NCBI RefSeq assembly: GCF_001659605.2
Contig: NC_035167.2
Location: forward strand, 5,953,734 to 6,017,733
Source of the DNA: Manihot esculenta
Lineage: Eukaryota; Streptophyta; Magnoliopsida; Malpighiales; Euphorbiaceae
Direction of reading: 5' to 3'
Length of the DNA: 64,000 nt
Below are positions 22,470-33,800 of this stretch, one piece after another (positions within the stretch are counted from its first letter, which is position 1; every line of letters starts with the position of its first letter). The notes under the pieces were generated by a model, which did no database searches, was not told the origin of the DNA, and saw only the letters and a list, made by a program, of their open reading frames with translations. A program made the translations under genes and the position numbers.

Positions 22470-23416
22470 GTCTAAATGTTCTCATCTGATACTTTGAACG
22501 CATATTTTTTTCTGTGATGTGGTATTTTTGTGCATAGATACTTTAACTTTTTTCTTTTTCTTAAATTTAACTCATTCTTTTCATTTCTCATAAAAGTTAA
22601 TCTACGTCAATTGACTATTGATAAAAAAGAAAATATTGTTATCTTTATTAAGAATTTTAAAAATATTCTGATCGTCACTTATAACTTTTGTATGATAGAA
22701 ATGTTTTTCACATGTAATCCAATCAATTTTTAGAACATACAAACATCTTTATCAAATTTATGGCATGTTTTAGAAGGATATCTATTATGGAATTAGAGCC
22801 AAAAAAATATCTGTTTCGGTTTTTTAACAATGTTGATTTTCCTTCCTCTCAACAGAATATTGATGCTACAGATTTTTCTTCCTCTCAACAGGATGCCTCT
22901 AACCATATCTCTGCGAATATTAATTTGACAGCTAACAGTAAAACGGCTCATCCTGTCAAAGGTCGGGATAGTCAAAATTAATGATCGTTCTATGTTTGAA
23001 CTGTCGAAAACTCGGCAATTCTCGGACAGTTAGTGCATTGAAAGAGTTAATTACTAGTTACAAGTCAAACACTTTATTTTTTATGGAAATAAAAGTTTTA
23101 GCTCTCCGTCACTGATTGCTCTTTACAACGAAATTTTTGCCTTTCAATAACTATATTCTTATGGACTGTTTGCAAGTGGTTCAATCTCTTCAGTCTCCGC
23201 ATTTAGATATTTCTGAACAGAATTTGATTTTGAATGATTGTAAATTTTTGTTAGACCCTAAAACTGATATTTCTATTAGATGGGTTCGTCGTCATGCTAC
23301 TCTCATATTTTGACTATAGAATCTATTAAGCATTATCGTCTCTTTGCTTGAAACGATATCTCTCTTTATTTAATGAAATTTTATTAATACAATAAGTAAT
23401 TTTGCTTTTAAAAAAA
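22470..23416 (+). mobile_element. LINE (L1-like) with large internal deletion, only in unit A
   Basis: The insert is flanked by a perfect 14-bp direct repeat TTATTGGATTAATT (22456-22469, 23417-23430) and ends in an A-rich tail. It carries an ORF1-like start, then the N-terminus of a LINE endonuclease (MIVLCLNCRKLGNSRTVSAL, ending FFMEIK, from about 22981). It then jumps straight to the terminal RNase H domain (DCLQVVQSLQSPHLDISE, SIRWVRRHA, 23161-23310). The RT core is absent, so it was moved by enzymes from another LINE. Unit B lacks it. Confidence 0.85.
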
Positions 23417-23430
23417 TTATTGGATTAATT

Positions 23431-24470
23431 CTTCATTTTATAATATTTTAATTTTTAATTTTTTTAAAAAAAATTATACCATATAATCTCTATATATACA
23501 ATAATTTTATTATAAGTATAATTATAAACTTTATGTAGATTTCAAGGTAATTATAATCTTTTTTTTTATCCCTAACGACCAGAGGTAGCAGCCCTCTTCA
23601 TATACTGGAGATAGTGAATTTTATATATTTTCAAACTTCTCTATTTATTCAAAGACTTTTCCGAGAGAATTTTCCATATTAGACTTTAGCTTATGGTAAT
23701 TAATCTGTAAATTTTGCAGGACAACGATCTCTTAAAAAAAAATAAATAAAAGTTATGTAATTTTTTTTATTTTCATTTTAAAATTTATAATTTTATTTAT
23801 ATTAAAATAATATGTGCGATATCGTAACATTAATAAAATAACTTTTATACTTTTACTATTATAATTCTATTGAATTTTATTTTATTTTTGGAACAACTTC
23901 TTATTAATTATTATTTTTTAAATAAATATTTAAAATATTTTTAATATTTAATAAATTCAATATTTTTAGATGTGTATAACTGAAACAATAATAACAATAA
24001 TTATTTATCTCAATATGTATAAAAAATAAAATAAAAAAATTATAAAATAGATGAAATAATAATAATATTTGTTATTATAAACATATTCTTTTTAAATATT
24101 TTTTATAAATATTTAATTATTTTCTGTATAATTTCAATTTATTTAATCGTTTTCAGTATAATTTTAATTTAAAAGTCTTGTGTGTTTAAAGAAAAATAAA
24201 TAATAATTATTTAAAAATAGAAAATTTAAATTAATTTCAGAGGTGTATAATTATTTTAAAAAAATAATGTAACGTAAATTACTTTATAGATATTAGTTAA
24301 TTATGATAAAATTTTTGAAGGAAGACAAGATTTTCCCTTGAGGGATGCCGTGTTGGAAAGAGTTAAACTTGAAAAATTATCCAAGCCCTAGAGTTTGTGG
24401 TCACAAGCCGACTCTAATATTTCATATTTATCCATTATTTTCTTTACATTGATAGAAACAATGCATCTAG
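23431..24470. other. AT-rich flank plus conserved block, unit A
   Basis: No gene is supported, but it aligns with about 46130-46645 and 47510-48120. The most conserved part is 24310-24470, around GATGCCGTGTTGGAAAG and CTAATATTTCATATTTATCC. Confidence 0.5.
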
Positions 24471-24521
24471 AGATGATGATGATGGCGCCGGCGACGACGA
24501 CGACTACTATGTTGCAGTTTC

Positions 24522-24859
24522 TTTAATCGTAGAAAGCCTTTCTTGTCAACGTCAACCCACATTTTCACAGCATCTCTAGCTGAAAAATCACCGGTGGTCA
24601 TAGCAAGGTTCTCCCTATAAGACCAGTTAGTGGAATACACAAGGTTGCAGTCACGAGCTCGTTGATTAGCATAGTTCCGAGCAAAAGCTGTCACTTTGTT
24701 GTCCCCAAGTCATAGGTCCAACATCCACATCTGCTGGAGCTCGGTTATGGGCATTAAGGTAGTCTTGTGGTTGTGGTGAGTCTTGGGCGTTCAAGGGAAG
24801 GATTAGGCTGGCTAAGCCCTGAGACAAAGGAAAGCTAGTGAATTCTTGCAGAACGATAC
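24522..24859 (-). pseudogene. PR-1 pseudogene, 3' truncated
   Basis: On the minus strand it follows the other two PR-1 genes from their start to about residue 107. The start codon is replaced by GTA at 24857-24859, the signal-peptide and early CAP region have frameshifts and stops, and a second part reads cleanly (NYANQRARDCNLVYST, then ENLAMTTGDFSARDAVK). It ends at 24522, just after the FYDY position, where it is fused to GAC/GGC-rich DNA, so four of six cysteines and the CAPE end are gone. At residues 84-94 it resembles the unit B gene (AMTTGDFSARD) rather than the nearer unit A gene. Confidence 0.85.
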
Positions 24860-25223
24860 TTTTGAGTTTGATAAGAGATTTATGAAAAATTGCTACTTAA
24901 AAATTTACTAATTAATCTCTCAATTTAAACCGTTACTAACATTTTAAAAAATTTATTAATTAGTCTTTTAGTTAGTTTTTATTAAATATTTTATTATTTA
25001 GTTTTTATAATTTTAAAAAATTGATTAATTAGTCTTTTAAATGTTTAAAAAATTTACTATTTAGCCTTTTCGTGTTATGAGTATTTTAGATCTTTTTGCA
25101 ATATTTAATAATTAAAACTAATGGAGAGATTAATTAGTAAATTTTTTAAAATGTCAAAAATATTTTAATGCGTTTTTAAAAACCAAAAAATCAAGTAATA
25201 AATTTCTTCCTACCAAAAAAACT
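24860..25223. other. AT-rich spacer with a probable MITE
   Basis: AAATTTACTAATTAATCTCTC at the left and GAGAGATTAATTAGTAAATTT at the right (24900-25150) are inverted, with many TTTAGT/ACTAAA words between. That suggests a short TIR element, but its ends and target duplication could not be fixed. Confidence 0.4.
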
Positions 25224-26299
25224 AAATAGTAATTCAATCTTAATCATATATATTAACTTATCAAATAGTTTTTAAATTAGTTTATGAATTACAATTTTTT
25301 TTCTTAAAATAATTTTTTAATTATAATTGCAATTCATTTAATTTTTTTTAACTCAAATAAGTGATTAAATCATTCATATACAATAAACATATAGGTTGAT
25401 CTCCATATTGGGTTATATAAATTATGGGATTAATTCTCAATTTATTAAATATTTAAGTTTTTTTCTCACTTTAAGAAAAAGTTTTATACCATACAACCAA
25501 TATAATAATTTTATCATAGTTAATAATTATAATGTATTCTATATGTAAATTCTACCGTAATAATTATCATCGACGGTTATATATATAATAATTTTATATA
25601 AAAAAATTTTCAGTTATCTTTGTGTTGAACAAATATAATTGTGATCTAATCTATAGTAAAGATAATTCATCGAATTTCATACGTAAATTCCAACGTAATA
25701 ATACGATTATATTAACAATATATATCTTTTTAAATTTTTTTAAATTAAAATTAAAAAAATAAAATAAATTATTTTTGTTTAAAAAATTTTCATGGAAAAT
25801 ATTTTGTTTAGAAAATAAACTTATGAGAGAGTTGTCTCTTTTTAAATTTTTTTTTCTGTAAACGCTTACTTAATTATGACATAATTTCTTTTTCTTCTTT
25901 TTTTTACAATTATTGTAGACTAACATGCGCGCTGGTTTAGACAATGATTTATATTATCAAACCAACGGACCAATAATTAATTAAGTAAAATATATGTTAC
26001 AAATGATTTTTTTTTTTAAATTTTATTAAGTTATTTTTTTTAATTAGCACAATTTTATATTTGTATCCTAAAATTTAGAAACGAATTTAAATCCATCTTT
26101 ATGCTAAATTGTGCTAAGTTGTTGAATTTTTTTTGCTAAATTTAATATAGAACTTAATTTTATTTTATCGCAAATTAAATCTGTTATTAATTAGCAATGA
26201 AAACAATCTTTTTATAATTTTTTTACACCAGCATTTTATTAGCATGTGACGTACTATATTATTATATTCGTTATTTTTTATATATAATATTAATTATAT

Positions 26300-26567
26300 A
26301 TTGATATAATATAATAATCGTTCAAAATAAATTATAAGTTATTATCATAAAACAGAGTTATGTGATAAAAATTTGGTAAGTTGATATGTACAAGGGCGGA
26401 GGGAAGGTACAGTAAGGGGGCACGTGCCGTACCGGCGACCGGAAAATGCTTTGAAGGGGGATGAAGGTGCTGCAGCGGCGCAGCCGGTGCCCTACCAAAG
26501 GGAAGCTCCTGGCTTCGCCACTGGATATGTAGTTCCATTCGTGGAAAGAAAGACCCGAATATTGTAG
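26300..26567 (+). repeat. 3' internal end of a further LARD-like copy
   Basis: Without the MITE, this stretch aligns with 42805-42913, which is the internal sequence just before the 3' LTR (ATAACAATCGCTCAAA..., ATAAGACAGGG..., GGTTCCACC). Here it stands directly before the 5' LTR of the unit B element. The LTR at 26568 therefore has internal sequence on both sides, as after recombination between tandem elements. Confidence 0.6.
26391..26523. mobile_element. 133-bp MITE with perfect 8-bp target duplication
   Basis: GATATGTA is repeated exactly at 26383-26390 and 26524-26531. The ends CAAGGGCGGAGGGAAGG and CTCCTGGCTTCGCCACTG are imperfect inverted repeats of the plant CAGTGGCGGAGCCAGG type. 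It is GC-rich against its surroundings. Two short open frames that cross it are shadows. Confidence 0.85.
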
Positions 26568-27064
26568 CACCCAATTTTTTTTATCAACACTCACTCTCTT
26601 CCGAACAGGTTGAATCTTCACATAAAGTTTTCATTAGCGGATACAATCCAATAGATCTCCGTTACACTTATAATTGTGGAATTCTCTATCTGCTAGCTGG
26701 TATCAGTCGGATTTTCAAGAGATGCAATAACTAACTCTATCTTCTTATAGTATAAAAGCTAATGATTGCAGAGATCAATGTACACATTCTTATACAACTA
26801 CTCTTGAGTTCTAAACAATTCATTACACTCGCCATTTTCTTCAATTTACTGATTTGAGTGTCGGATTGGTTGCCGTATCCGCCAACCACCTTACTTTTTC
26901 TTTCTTAGAGATTGACTAATGGCGGCACAGTTTCATTTTAGTCACATCATTTGGTTCCGTTACCAAGAAATTCTATTGAATTATCTCTGTTCAAATAAAT
27001 TAAAAATCAGTCTCTCATTCACTTTCTCCTAAAAAGAATCCTTTTACCTTTTTCATTCTCTAAA

Positions 27065-29822
27065 TAGCTGACAATTCACGAGCTGCTGCTGAGACTACTG
27101 CCGACAAATTTCTTCCATTCCTGAAAGTGGACAAACCCTCAATGATCAATGAGGCAGATTTGAAAAATTTGAATAACAAACAAATGCTTCAGTACAGTAA
27201 GAGGCTGCAGGCCACTCTCGAGCAGTATAAGACTTGGGAGGAAGCCTCATTCATGGCTCCCATGATAAGGGAGGTGACTGTGCGGTTATTAGGGCCAGTC
27301 AAAAATAACCTTTTCAGTTATCAATAATTTTACAACTGCAGATAGTGGTGAAAGGATCGAATCCACAAAGAATTGATACTTACCTATCTTTCTTATCAAA
27401 ACCAAGAAAACAAACTGAAAGTAAAATAAAAATAAACTGCAAGTAAAGTAATAGGGGGTTTTGAGATTGATTGAATTGAACTAATACTAAAAGCAATAAA
27501 GTAAAGCAAATAATTAAAGTAAAAGAATTCAAATATGAGAAAAGCTCTAGTTGAAGAATTGGATCCACTTCAATTGTTGGGACTAATCATTGATACTTAG
27601 GTTCCTTTGTTTGATTCAATAAATTAGTTATGGAGATGGAAGACGCTTCTCACCACCATATATCTCCTTAAGCATAAATCAATTAGGGAACGTCCTCTAA
27701 TTAATTACTAATCAACAAGTTGCCAAGGAACTTCCTTGGGCCTTTGGCATCTAACAACTGTCAATTGCATAAAGAAATAGAGAGACCTAATTTTAGCTAC
27801 CCAAACGCGTGGTGATATCGCTAGATCATGCAATTTTCTTAGTTTTTACACCAAAAGTTGCTTATGTTTGAACAATCCAAGCAATTACGGACTTAAAACT
27901 ATCCAAACTAACAATTTATTACTTTGCAATCAAGAATTAATTGGCCATATTGATCAAAATAACAAAGCAACAATGGAATTAAGCATGAGATTGCATGAAT
28001 ATTGAAAAATAGAAGTTAAACAATGTGTGTTTAAATCTCCCAATCCATAAAACAACTAAAGTATCAACCAATCTTCAACTAGAAATAAAGGTTTCAGCTA
28101 CTCATGGCTGAAACAAAACACAAGATCGAAAGAAAGGAAGAAGAAGAAGAGGTGGCCGAAGCCTTGGAGAGGAAGAGTGGTCTTGCACCAAATCTGAAGA
28201 GAAGAGAGAGGAGGGATGGGCGGCACCTTGAAGAGATGTATTTATAGCCTTTATGTGCTACCCTAGGTCTTTTACTTGCTGCCCAAGTTGGTCTTCCTTA
28301 CTGCCCTTGCCGCCCAAGTTGCTTTGATGAGGTGGAGCCTCTTTTTGAATTTTGAATTTTGAATGTGCAAGGCTTGAGAGGCGAGTATGTCTTCTTGAGA
28401 TTTGGCTTCCTAAACAAGCTGAATTTTGAATTTTGAATACTCTTGAAGAATTGAAATTTGAATTTCAAACTACTTTCCTTATTTGTCTCCTCTCAAGTTG
28501 CAACTTGACATGCTTGCTCTCTTTTGTTCCATTTTAGGCAGTTTTAAGGGCATTTTCTCCAAATTACCTCTTTACACCATTTTCTACAAAATAAGATCAA
28601 AATCATAAAATTAGGCAGAAAAAAGTGTAAATTAACATTAATAATATCATGATAAAGTGGTCTAAATTTGGACTGATCAGGAGGAGGCCACTATTAATAA
28701 CCCCAAAGACTCAAACGGAAGCAATCCACACGCAGTCCAAAGGGAAGGCCAAGCTGGAGGAAGAGAAGTCATCAAACGAGGTTCTAAAGGACGTCGACTT
28801 GAAGTTGGTACGAGCTGTTCAAATGTACCAGAGGGAGCAGGAAGATGATTATGGTCTGGATAGTGCCTCGCCCTTGTTAGAAGAGATCCTAGCAAAGACT
28901 TTTCTTGCCAAATTCAAAACCCTAAGTTTGGACAAATATGAGGGAACAGCAGATCTCGGAAGTCACTTGGCGATCTTTAGAATAACAATGCATCTTTAAG
29001 ACGTCAATGATTTTGTACTGTGCTGAGTGTTTTCATCCACACTCACAGGTTTGGCTCAGAAATGGTACCAACATCTAAGCCTAGGTTCTACTTAAAGCTT
29101 TACTCAGGTTGCCATGTTATTTAAGTCTAGATTTATCACTTGCATACCTCCTAAAAAGATCTCCTTTGACTTACAAAAAATTTTTCAAGGAGAGACCGAG
29201 TTTTCAAGGAATTTTTTCTCACAATTCAATGCTAAAACAATACAGGTGGAAGAATTAAATCACGAAATAATGTGTGAAGCATTGAAAAAAGGAATGCGCA
29301 ACATCAAATTCATGGACTCCCTAATAAAGAACCTTACCGCTACTTATCAATAGCTAATTGACAATGCTCATAAGTACATAAAACTGGATGATGAAGTCCA
29401 GACACTAAAAGAAGACAAGAGGATGAGTCAGAAGCAAAACCAAAATTCGGAGAGGCGAGGATATGAAGGAGACTACAAAAATTACCTAGTGTCCCGAGGA
29501 ATGGACGACTGAGGTAAATATAAGATCTATACTCCACTAAATGACTCATGAATGCACATACTTATGTGGATAAGGAAAAACAGTAAAGAGGTCAAAAGGC
29601 CCACTAAGCTTAACGCGGACAAATTAGGCATGCAAGATAGAATAAAGTATTGCCGATTTCATGACGATCATGGGCACACTACAGAGGGATACCAACAACT
29701 AAAAGATGAAATTAAGAGTTTGATAAGGGACGACACGCTCTGAAAGTTTGCTATAAAAGGCAAAGAAGAAAAGAGGTTGGGATCTAAGGTGAGAACACCA
29801 ATCAATCCTGATGTAAAATGAA
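27065..29822 (+). pseudogene. Broken gag gene of the LARD-like element (unit B), split by a solo LTR
   Basis: The start codon seen in unit A is ATA here (about 27065). The frame reads VDKPSMINEADLKNLNNKQM to 27270, is cut by the insertion 27275-28679, and resumes at 28685 with LEEEKSSNEVLKDVDLKLVR, FLAKFKTLSLDKYEG and, further on, YCRFHDDHGHTTE and QQLKDEIKSLIRDD (29640-29742). Stops and frameshifts remain, at other sites than in unit A. Confidence 0.7.
27275..28679 (-). mobile_element. Solo LTR (1405 bp) inserted in the LARD-like gag
   Basis: It starts TGACTGTG and ends TGATCA, and is bounded by the exact 5-bp repeat GGAGG (27270-27274, 28680-28684). The unit A copy has the uninterrupted site. 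A TATA box on the minus strand (CTATAAATA, 28239-28247) followed by a leader-like stretch indicates minus orientation. It has no internal region, so it is the product of LTR-LTR recombination. The parent family is not otherwise present. Confidence 0.88.
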
Positions 29823-30074
29823 CCCGTATGGATTATTCACATAATTGTAGGAGGACCGAGTGATAATACGGGTCTATAGAAGTGAAATGTCATAGATATT
29901 CAGCTCCTGAGTCAAACTTTGAGTTTTAAAATTGGTCAAGTTACACGACTGAGTCTTTTAATTATTCTTGAAAGACTATTTGTAATTTATGACGTTATAA
30001 ATAAAACTATGATGTATTCTTCAAACCTTTTTTATACGTAAATTAAAAATATTAGATGGATAAAAGCGTAGAGA

Positions 30075-30869
30075 CAAGAACAACGCCACAAGATGGGTAA
30101 CTGCCAAACGAGCCATAAGGTGGGTATTCACCAAGCCGATGACTGGGTGTTAGTCCTATTAATTAAGGCATTTTATGCCAAAGCCACAAGATAGGTATCC
30201 GCCAGACCAATGATCGGGTGTTACTCTCGTTAACTAAGGCATTTTATGCCAAAACTACAAGGCGGGTATATGCCAAGCCGATGACCGAGTGTTAGTCCCG
30301 TTAGCTGAGATATTTTATGCCAAAGCCACAAGGCGGGTATCCGCCAAGCTTACGATCGGGTGTCAGTTCTGATTAATAAAAATTTTCAAGGTAGTTTATG
30401 CCTAGGCCGTAAGGCAGACATCCGCTAGGCTCAAGTCCCGTTAATCAAATTCTCTAAGACATTTTATGCTAAGTCCACAAGGCAGGTATCCGCTAGGCCC
30501 ATGACCGGATATTAGTCCCGTTAATCAAATTTTCTAAGGCATTTTATGCCAAAGCCACAAGGCGGATATTTGCTAGGCTCATGACTAGATGTTAGTCCCA
30601 AAAGATAAAAGCAAGTTTCTGCCAAAAAGCACCACAAGGCGAGTAATCGCCAGGTGAGTCTTTAGGTGTTCGTCCCAAAAGATAAAAGCAAGTTTCTGCC
30701 GAAAAGCGCCACAAGGCAGGTAATTGCCAGGCGAGTCTTTGAGTGTTAGTTCCAAAAGACAAAGGCAAGTTTCTGCCAAAAAGCACCACAAGGCAAGTAA
30801 CTGTCAGACGAGTCTTTGAGTGTAAGTCCCAACAGACAAAGGCAAGTTTCTGCCGAAAAGCACTACAAA
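30075..30869 (+). repeat. Tandem repeat array inside the LARD-like element (unit B, left part)
   Basis: Same unit types as 18190-18960 (GCATTTTATGCCAAAGCCAC and AAAGGCAAGTTTCTGCC). It is split by the gypsy insertion and continues at 42617-42760. The ATGGG at the split is duplicated at both edges. Confidence 0.8.
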
Positions 30870-30874
30870 ATGGG

Positions 30875-33800
30875 TGTAATACCCGGCTAGATTCCGGCAT
30901 CGGAATCCCTACCTTCCGGCGAAATCTCTGTTGGAATCTGGAATTCTGACGATGCCAGAGTCTTCTAGAGGGGTAAAATGTGTTTCTAAAATGTTTTCAT
31001 ACGATTTTATGATTTTTAATGGAAAAGAAATGAGTTTTTAAAAGATTAGGCCAATGAGGCATTTGCCAGGTTCGGTCGCCGAAAGTGAAGTTCGGCCGCC
31101 AAACATGGGAAGGTTTCGGGAGCGCTTTTGACCTCCGAAAGCTTTGTTTGAATGAACTAAGGTTCGGCCGCCGAACCTCAAGTTCGGCCGCCGAACATGC
31201 ATGAGTTTAGGGGGCACGTTAGGCTGCCGAAGGTCGTTGACCAGGCCGCCTATAAAGAGCCCTCAAATCGAAAATGGGCCAGTTTTCTCCCTATTCTCGA
31301 GCTCAGGTGAGTTTTTGTCCTCCTTTGGTCGTTTTCATGCTTTCCTTATCCATCCCTCAAGTTTTCATGAGTTCTACCCTTGTTTTGAAGTTTTGAAGCT
31401 TAAACAGAAGTTTTAGAGCTTAGAGGCTTTTGGAGCTTGGATCCTCCACACCTCCGAGTTAGGGATCGCACCAACCCTCGATCTTCAAGAGGTAAGTATA
31501 GATCCTTGCTTCCCTTTGTGTTTAATGAAGTTTTAAGAGGTTTTAATGGTTGAGTATGGGTAGATATGCATGTTAAGGTTTATGTGGGTTTTGTACCCAA
31601 TGTATGTTTATGTGCTGATTGTTCGGGGCCTGGACTAGTGTTTATGCCCTATATGCATGTGGGAGAGTGTATGCATGATTGGGAGAGGGCAAGTGAGATT
31701 TTGAATTGTTTTAATGGTTTTGGCTTATGTGGGTCATAAGCTATTTATGTATGCTTTTTAATGTTATTTTTGGAGTTTAATCTAGTTGTTAAGCTCCTTT
31801 ATGCATGGTTAAGGATTTATACATGTTTTTGAGAAGTTGAATGCATGTTTAGGATGTTTAGAGACTTGTTTGTGCATGAGGCTGAGTTCTGGATGAACTC
31901 AGGTTCGGCAGCCGAAGGGACTTTCAGCCGTCGAACCTGCCTGTGGAGGCAGCTTTTGGCTGCCGAACCTTGCCCCCAAAAGTTGGACTTTCGGCTCTGG
32001 AGGGGAGATTCGGCCGCCAAAGGTGCCGCCGAACATGCATGAGTTTCGTCTCTGGAAGAGACTTTCGGCCGCCGAAGGTGCCGCCGAAAGTAGCTGAGTT
32101 TCGGCTTTGGAGGGACTTTTGGCCGCCGAACCTGCCACCGAAAGTGCCCTGTCCAGCCTTCCTTTGCATGATTTCTATGTTTGTTTTGAGGATGTTTTAG
32201 GGGTATTTGGGGAGATGTTTAGAGTCCTATTAGAGTATGTTTGGTCCCTCACTTGAGTCCACCTGTGTAGGATCGGACCTGAGGAACCGAGGTGTTTAGC
32301 AGTGTTAGCTGCTTCAAAGTTAGTCCAGAGCTAGTCAAAGGTGAGTAAAACATAACTCTTTTAATATTAAAGAAATTAAATGTTTTAAGCATGTTCATGC
32401 ATCACGAATACCATGTTATGTAATAGGTTGTTTGCATTAGAGTTCACGAATATGTTGCATTGCATAATACGATGATGACGATGTGGATGGATATTGGATG
32501 ATCCATTAGCCCTCAGTATGACATGATATGACATGATATGACATGTATGGCATGATATGAGATGGAAAGACCAGGCGTGGCCGTATCGCCCCAGGCATAG
32601 AGTAAGAGAAGTCCAGGTGTGGCCGTATCGCCCCTGGCATAGAGTATGTGAAGTCCAGGCGTGGCCGTATCGCCCCTGGCATAGAGCATTACTGAACTTG
32701 TTATGATATGAGATTTATATGTAGAGGGCTATTGGTGACAAATTCATCCTTGATGTGTATTGTTTTGTGATGTGATGCATGTCATGAAAGCATATGATAT
32801 AATAAACTGTTTTTATTTAGTTCTGCTCACTGGGCTTTTTAGCTCACCCCTCTCCCTTAACCCCAGGTTTACAGGGTCAGAGATAGTTCAGGAGGTCAGC
32901 AGGTTATGGTTATGGTCATGATTATGTAAGAGGATAGTAGTGGACATGATGTATTTGTAAAGTTATGTAATAATGTAAAAGTATGTATTAAAATGTAAAT
33001 TGAGATAAATGTAAGACCCCGCTCGTTCAGGCATCGGAATTCCTGCCGTCAGGTGGAGTTTCGGATGTCGGATCCTTTTTGAGGGGTATAGCAAGAGTTA
33101 AGGGAAGGTTTTCTAAAATGGTTTTAAATGGAAAAGGATTGAGTTTTGGAAAGAAAAGACCAAGGAGGCGTTTTCCAGGTTCGGCCGCCGAAAGTGAAGT
33201 TCGGCCGTCGAACATGGAAAGGCTTCGGGAGCGCCTTTGGCCTCTGAAAGTCTTGTTTAAACGAGCCAAGGTTCAGCCGCCGAAAGTCAAGTTCGGCCGC
33301 CGAACATGCATGAGTTTAGGGGGCACGTTAGGCTGCCGAAGGTCTTTGACCAGGCCACCTATAAAGGGCCCTCAGATCGGAAATGGGCGAGTTTTCTCCC
33401 CATTCCCGAGCTCAGGTGAGTTTTTGCCTTCCTTTGGTCGTTTTCATGCTTTTTCTACCCATCCCTCAAGTTTTCATGAGTTTTACGTTTGTTTTGAAGA
33501 GTTTTAAGCTTAAATCAAGTTTTGGGAGCTTGGAGGCTTTTGGAGCTTGGATCCTCCACACCTCCGAGTTAAGGATTGCACCAACCCTCGATCTTCAAGA
33601 GGTAAGTGTAGATCTTGGTTTTCCCTTATGGTTTAATGAAGTTTTAAATAAGTTTTATGAAGTTTTAATGTTTATGTATGGATAGTTATGCATGTTTAGG
33701 CTTTTGTGGGTTTATGCCCAATGTATGTTATGTGGTGTTGTGTTGGTAGGTTTAAGCTAGTTTCTTTGCTCCTTTATGCTTGTGGGAGTGTGTATGCATG

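Larger units (their letters stand above)
15679..24511. repeat. Segmental duplication, copy A
   Basis: Starting at AAATAGTAATTC (15679) and ending at GACTACTATG (24511), the order of parts repeats that of 25224-48163: boundary sequence, gag-only gypsy element, copia tail, PR-1 gene, AT-rich flank, then a block ending in ATGGCGCCGGCGACG. The boundary sequence itself also recurs upstream of each minus-strand PR-1 copy, which hints at an older tandem unit of PR-1 plus upstream region. Copy A has a LINE insertion that copy B lacks. Confidence 0.8.

Noticed and set aside
24467..24694. 75-codon frame ending in Arg and His runs
   Set aside because: It is the open part of the PR-1 pseudogene read through into GAC/GGC trinucleotides. 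The Arg/His tail is an artefact of that repeat.
26332..26621. Two overlapping minus-strand frames of 80-87 codons
   Set aside because: They cross the 133-bp MITE and its target repeats; the insertion created them.
31817..32169. Several overlapping open frames rich in Gly/Ala/Arg/Pro in the LTRs (also near 3660-4154, 33079-33507, 33883-34157, 41050-41362)
   Set aside because: They arise from the repeated TTCGGC-N-GCCGAA palindromes, which are stop-poor in all frames. They are not conserved as proteins between LTR copies and lie in noncoding LTR sequence.
32571..32700. CRISPR-like regular repeats of 42 bp
   Set aside because: Contiguous tandem units without unique spacers, in a plant LTR; ordinary tandem duplication.
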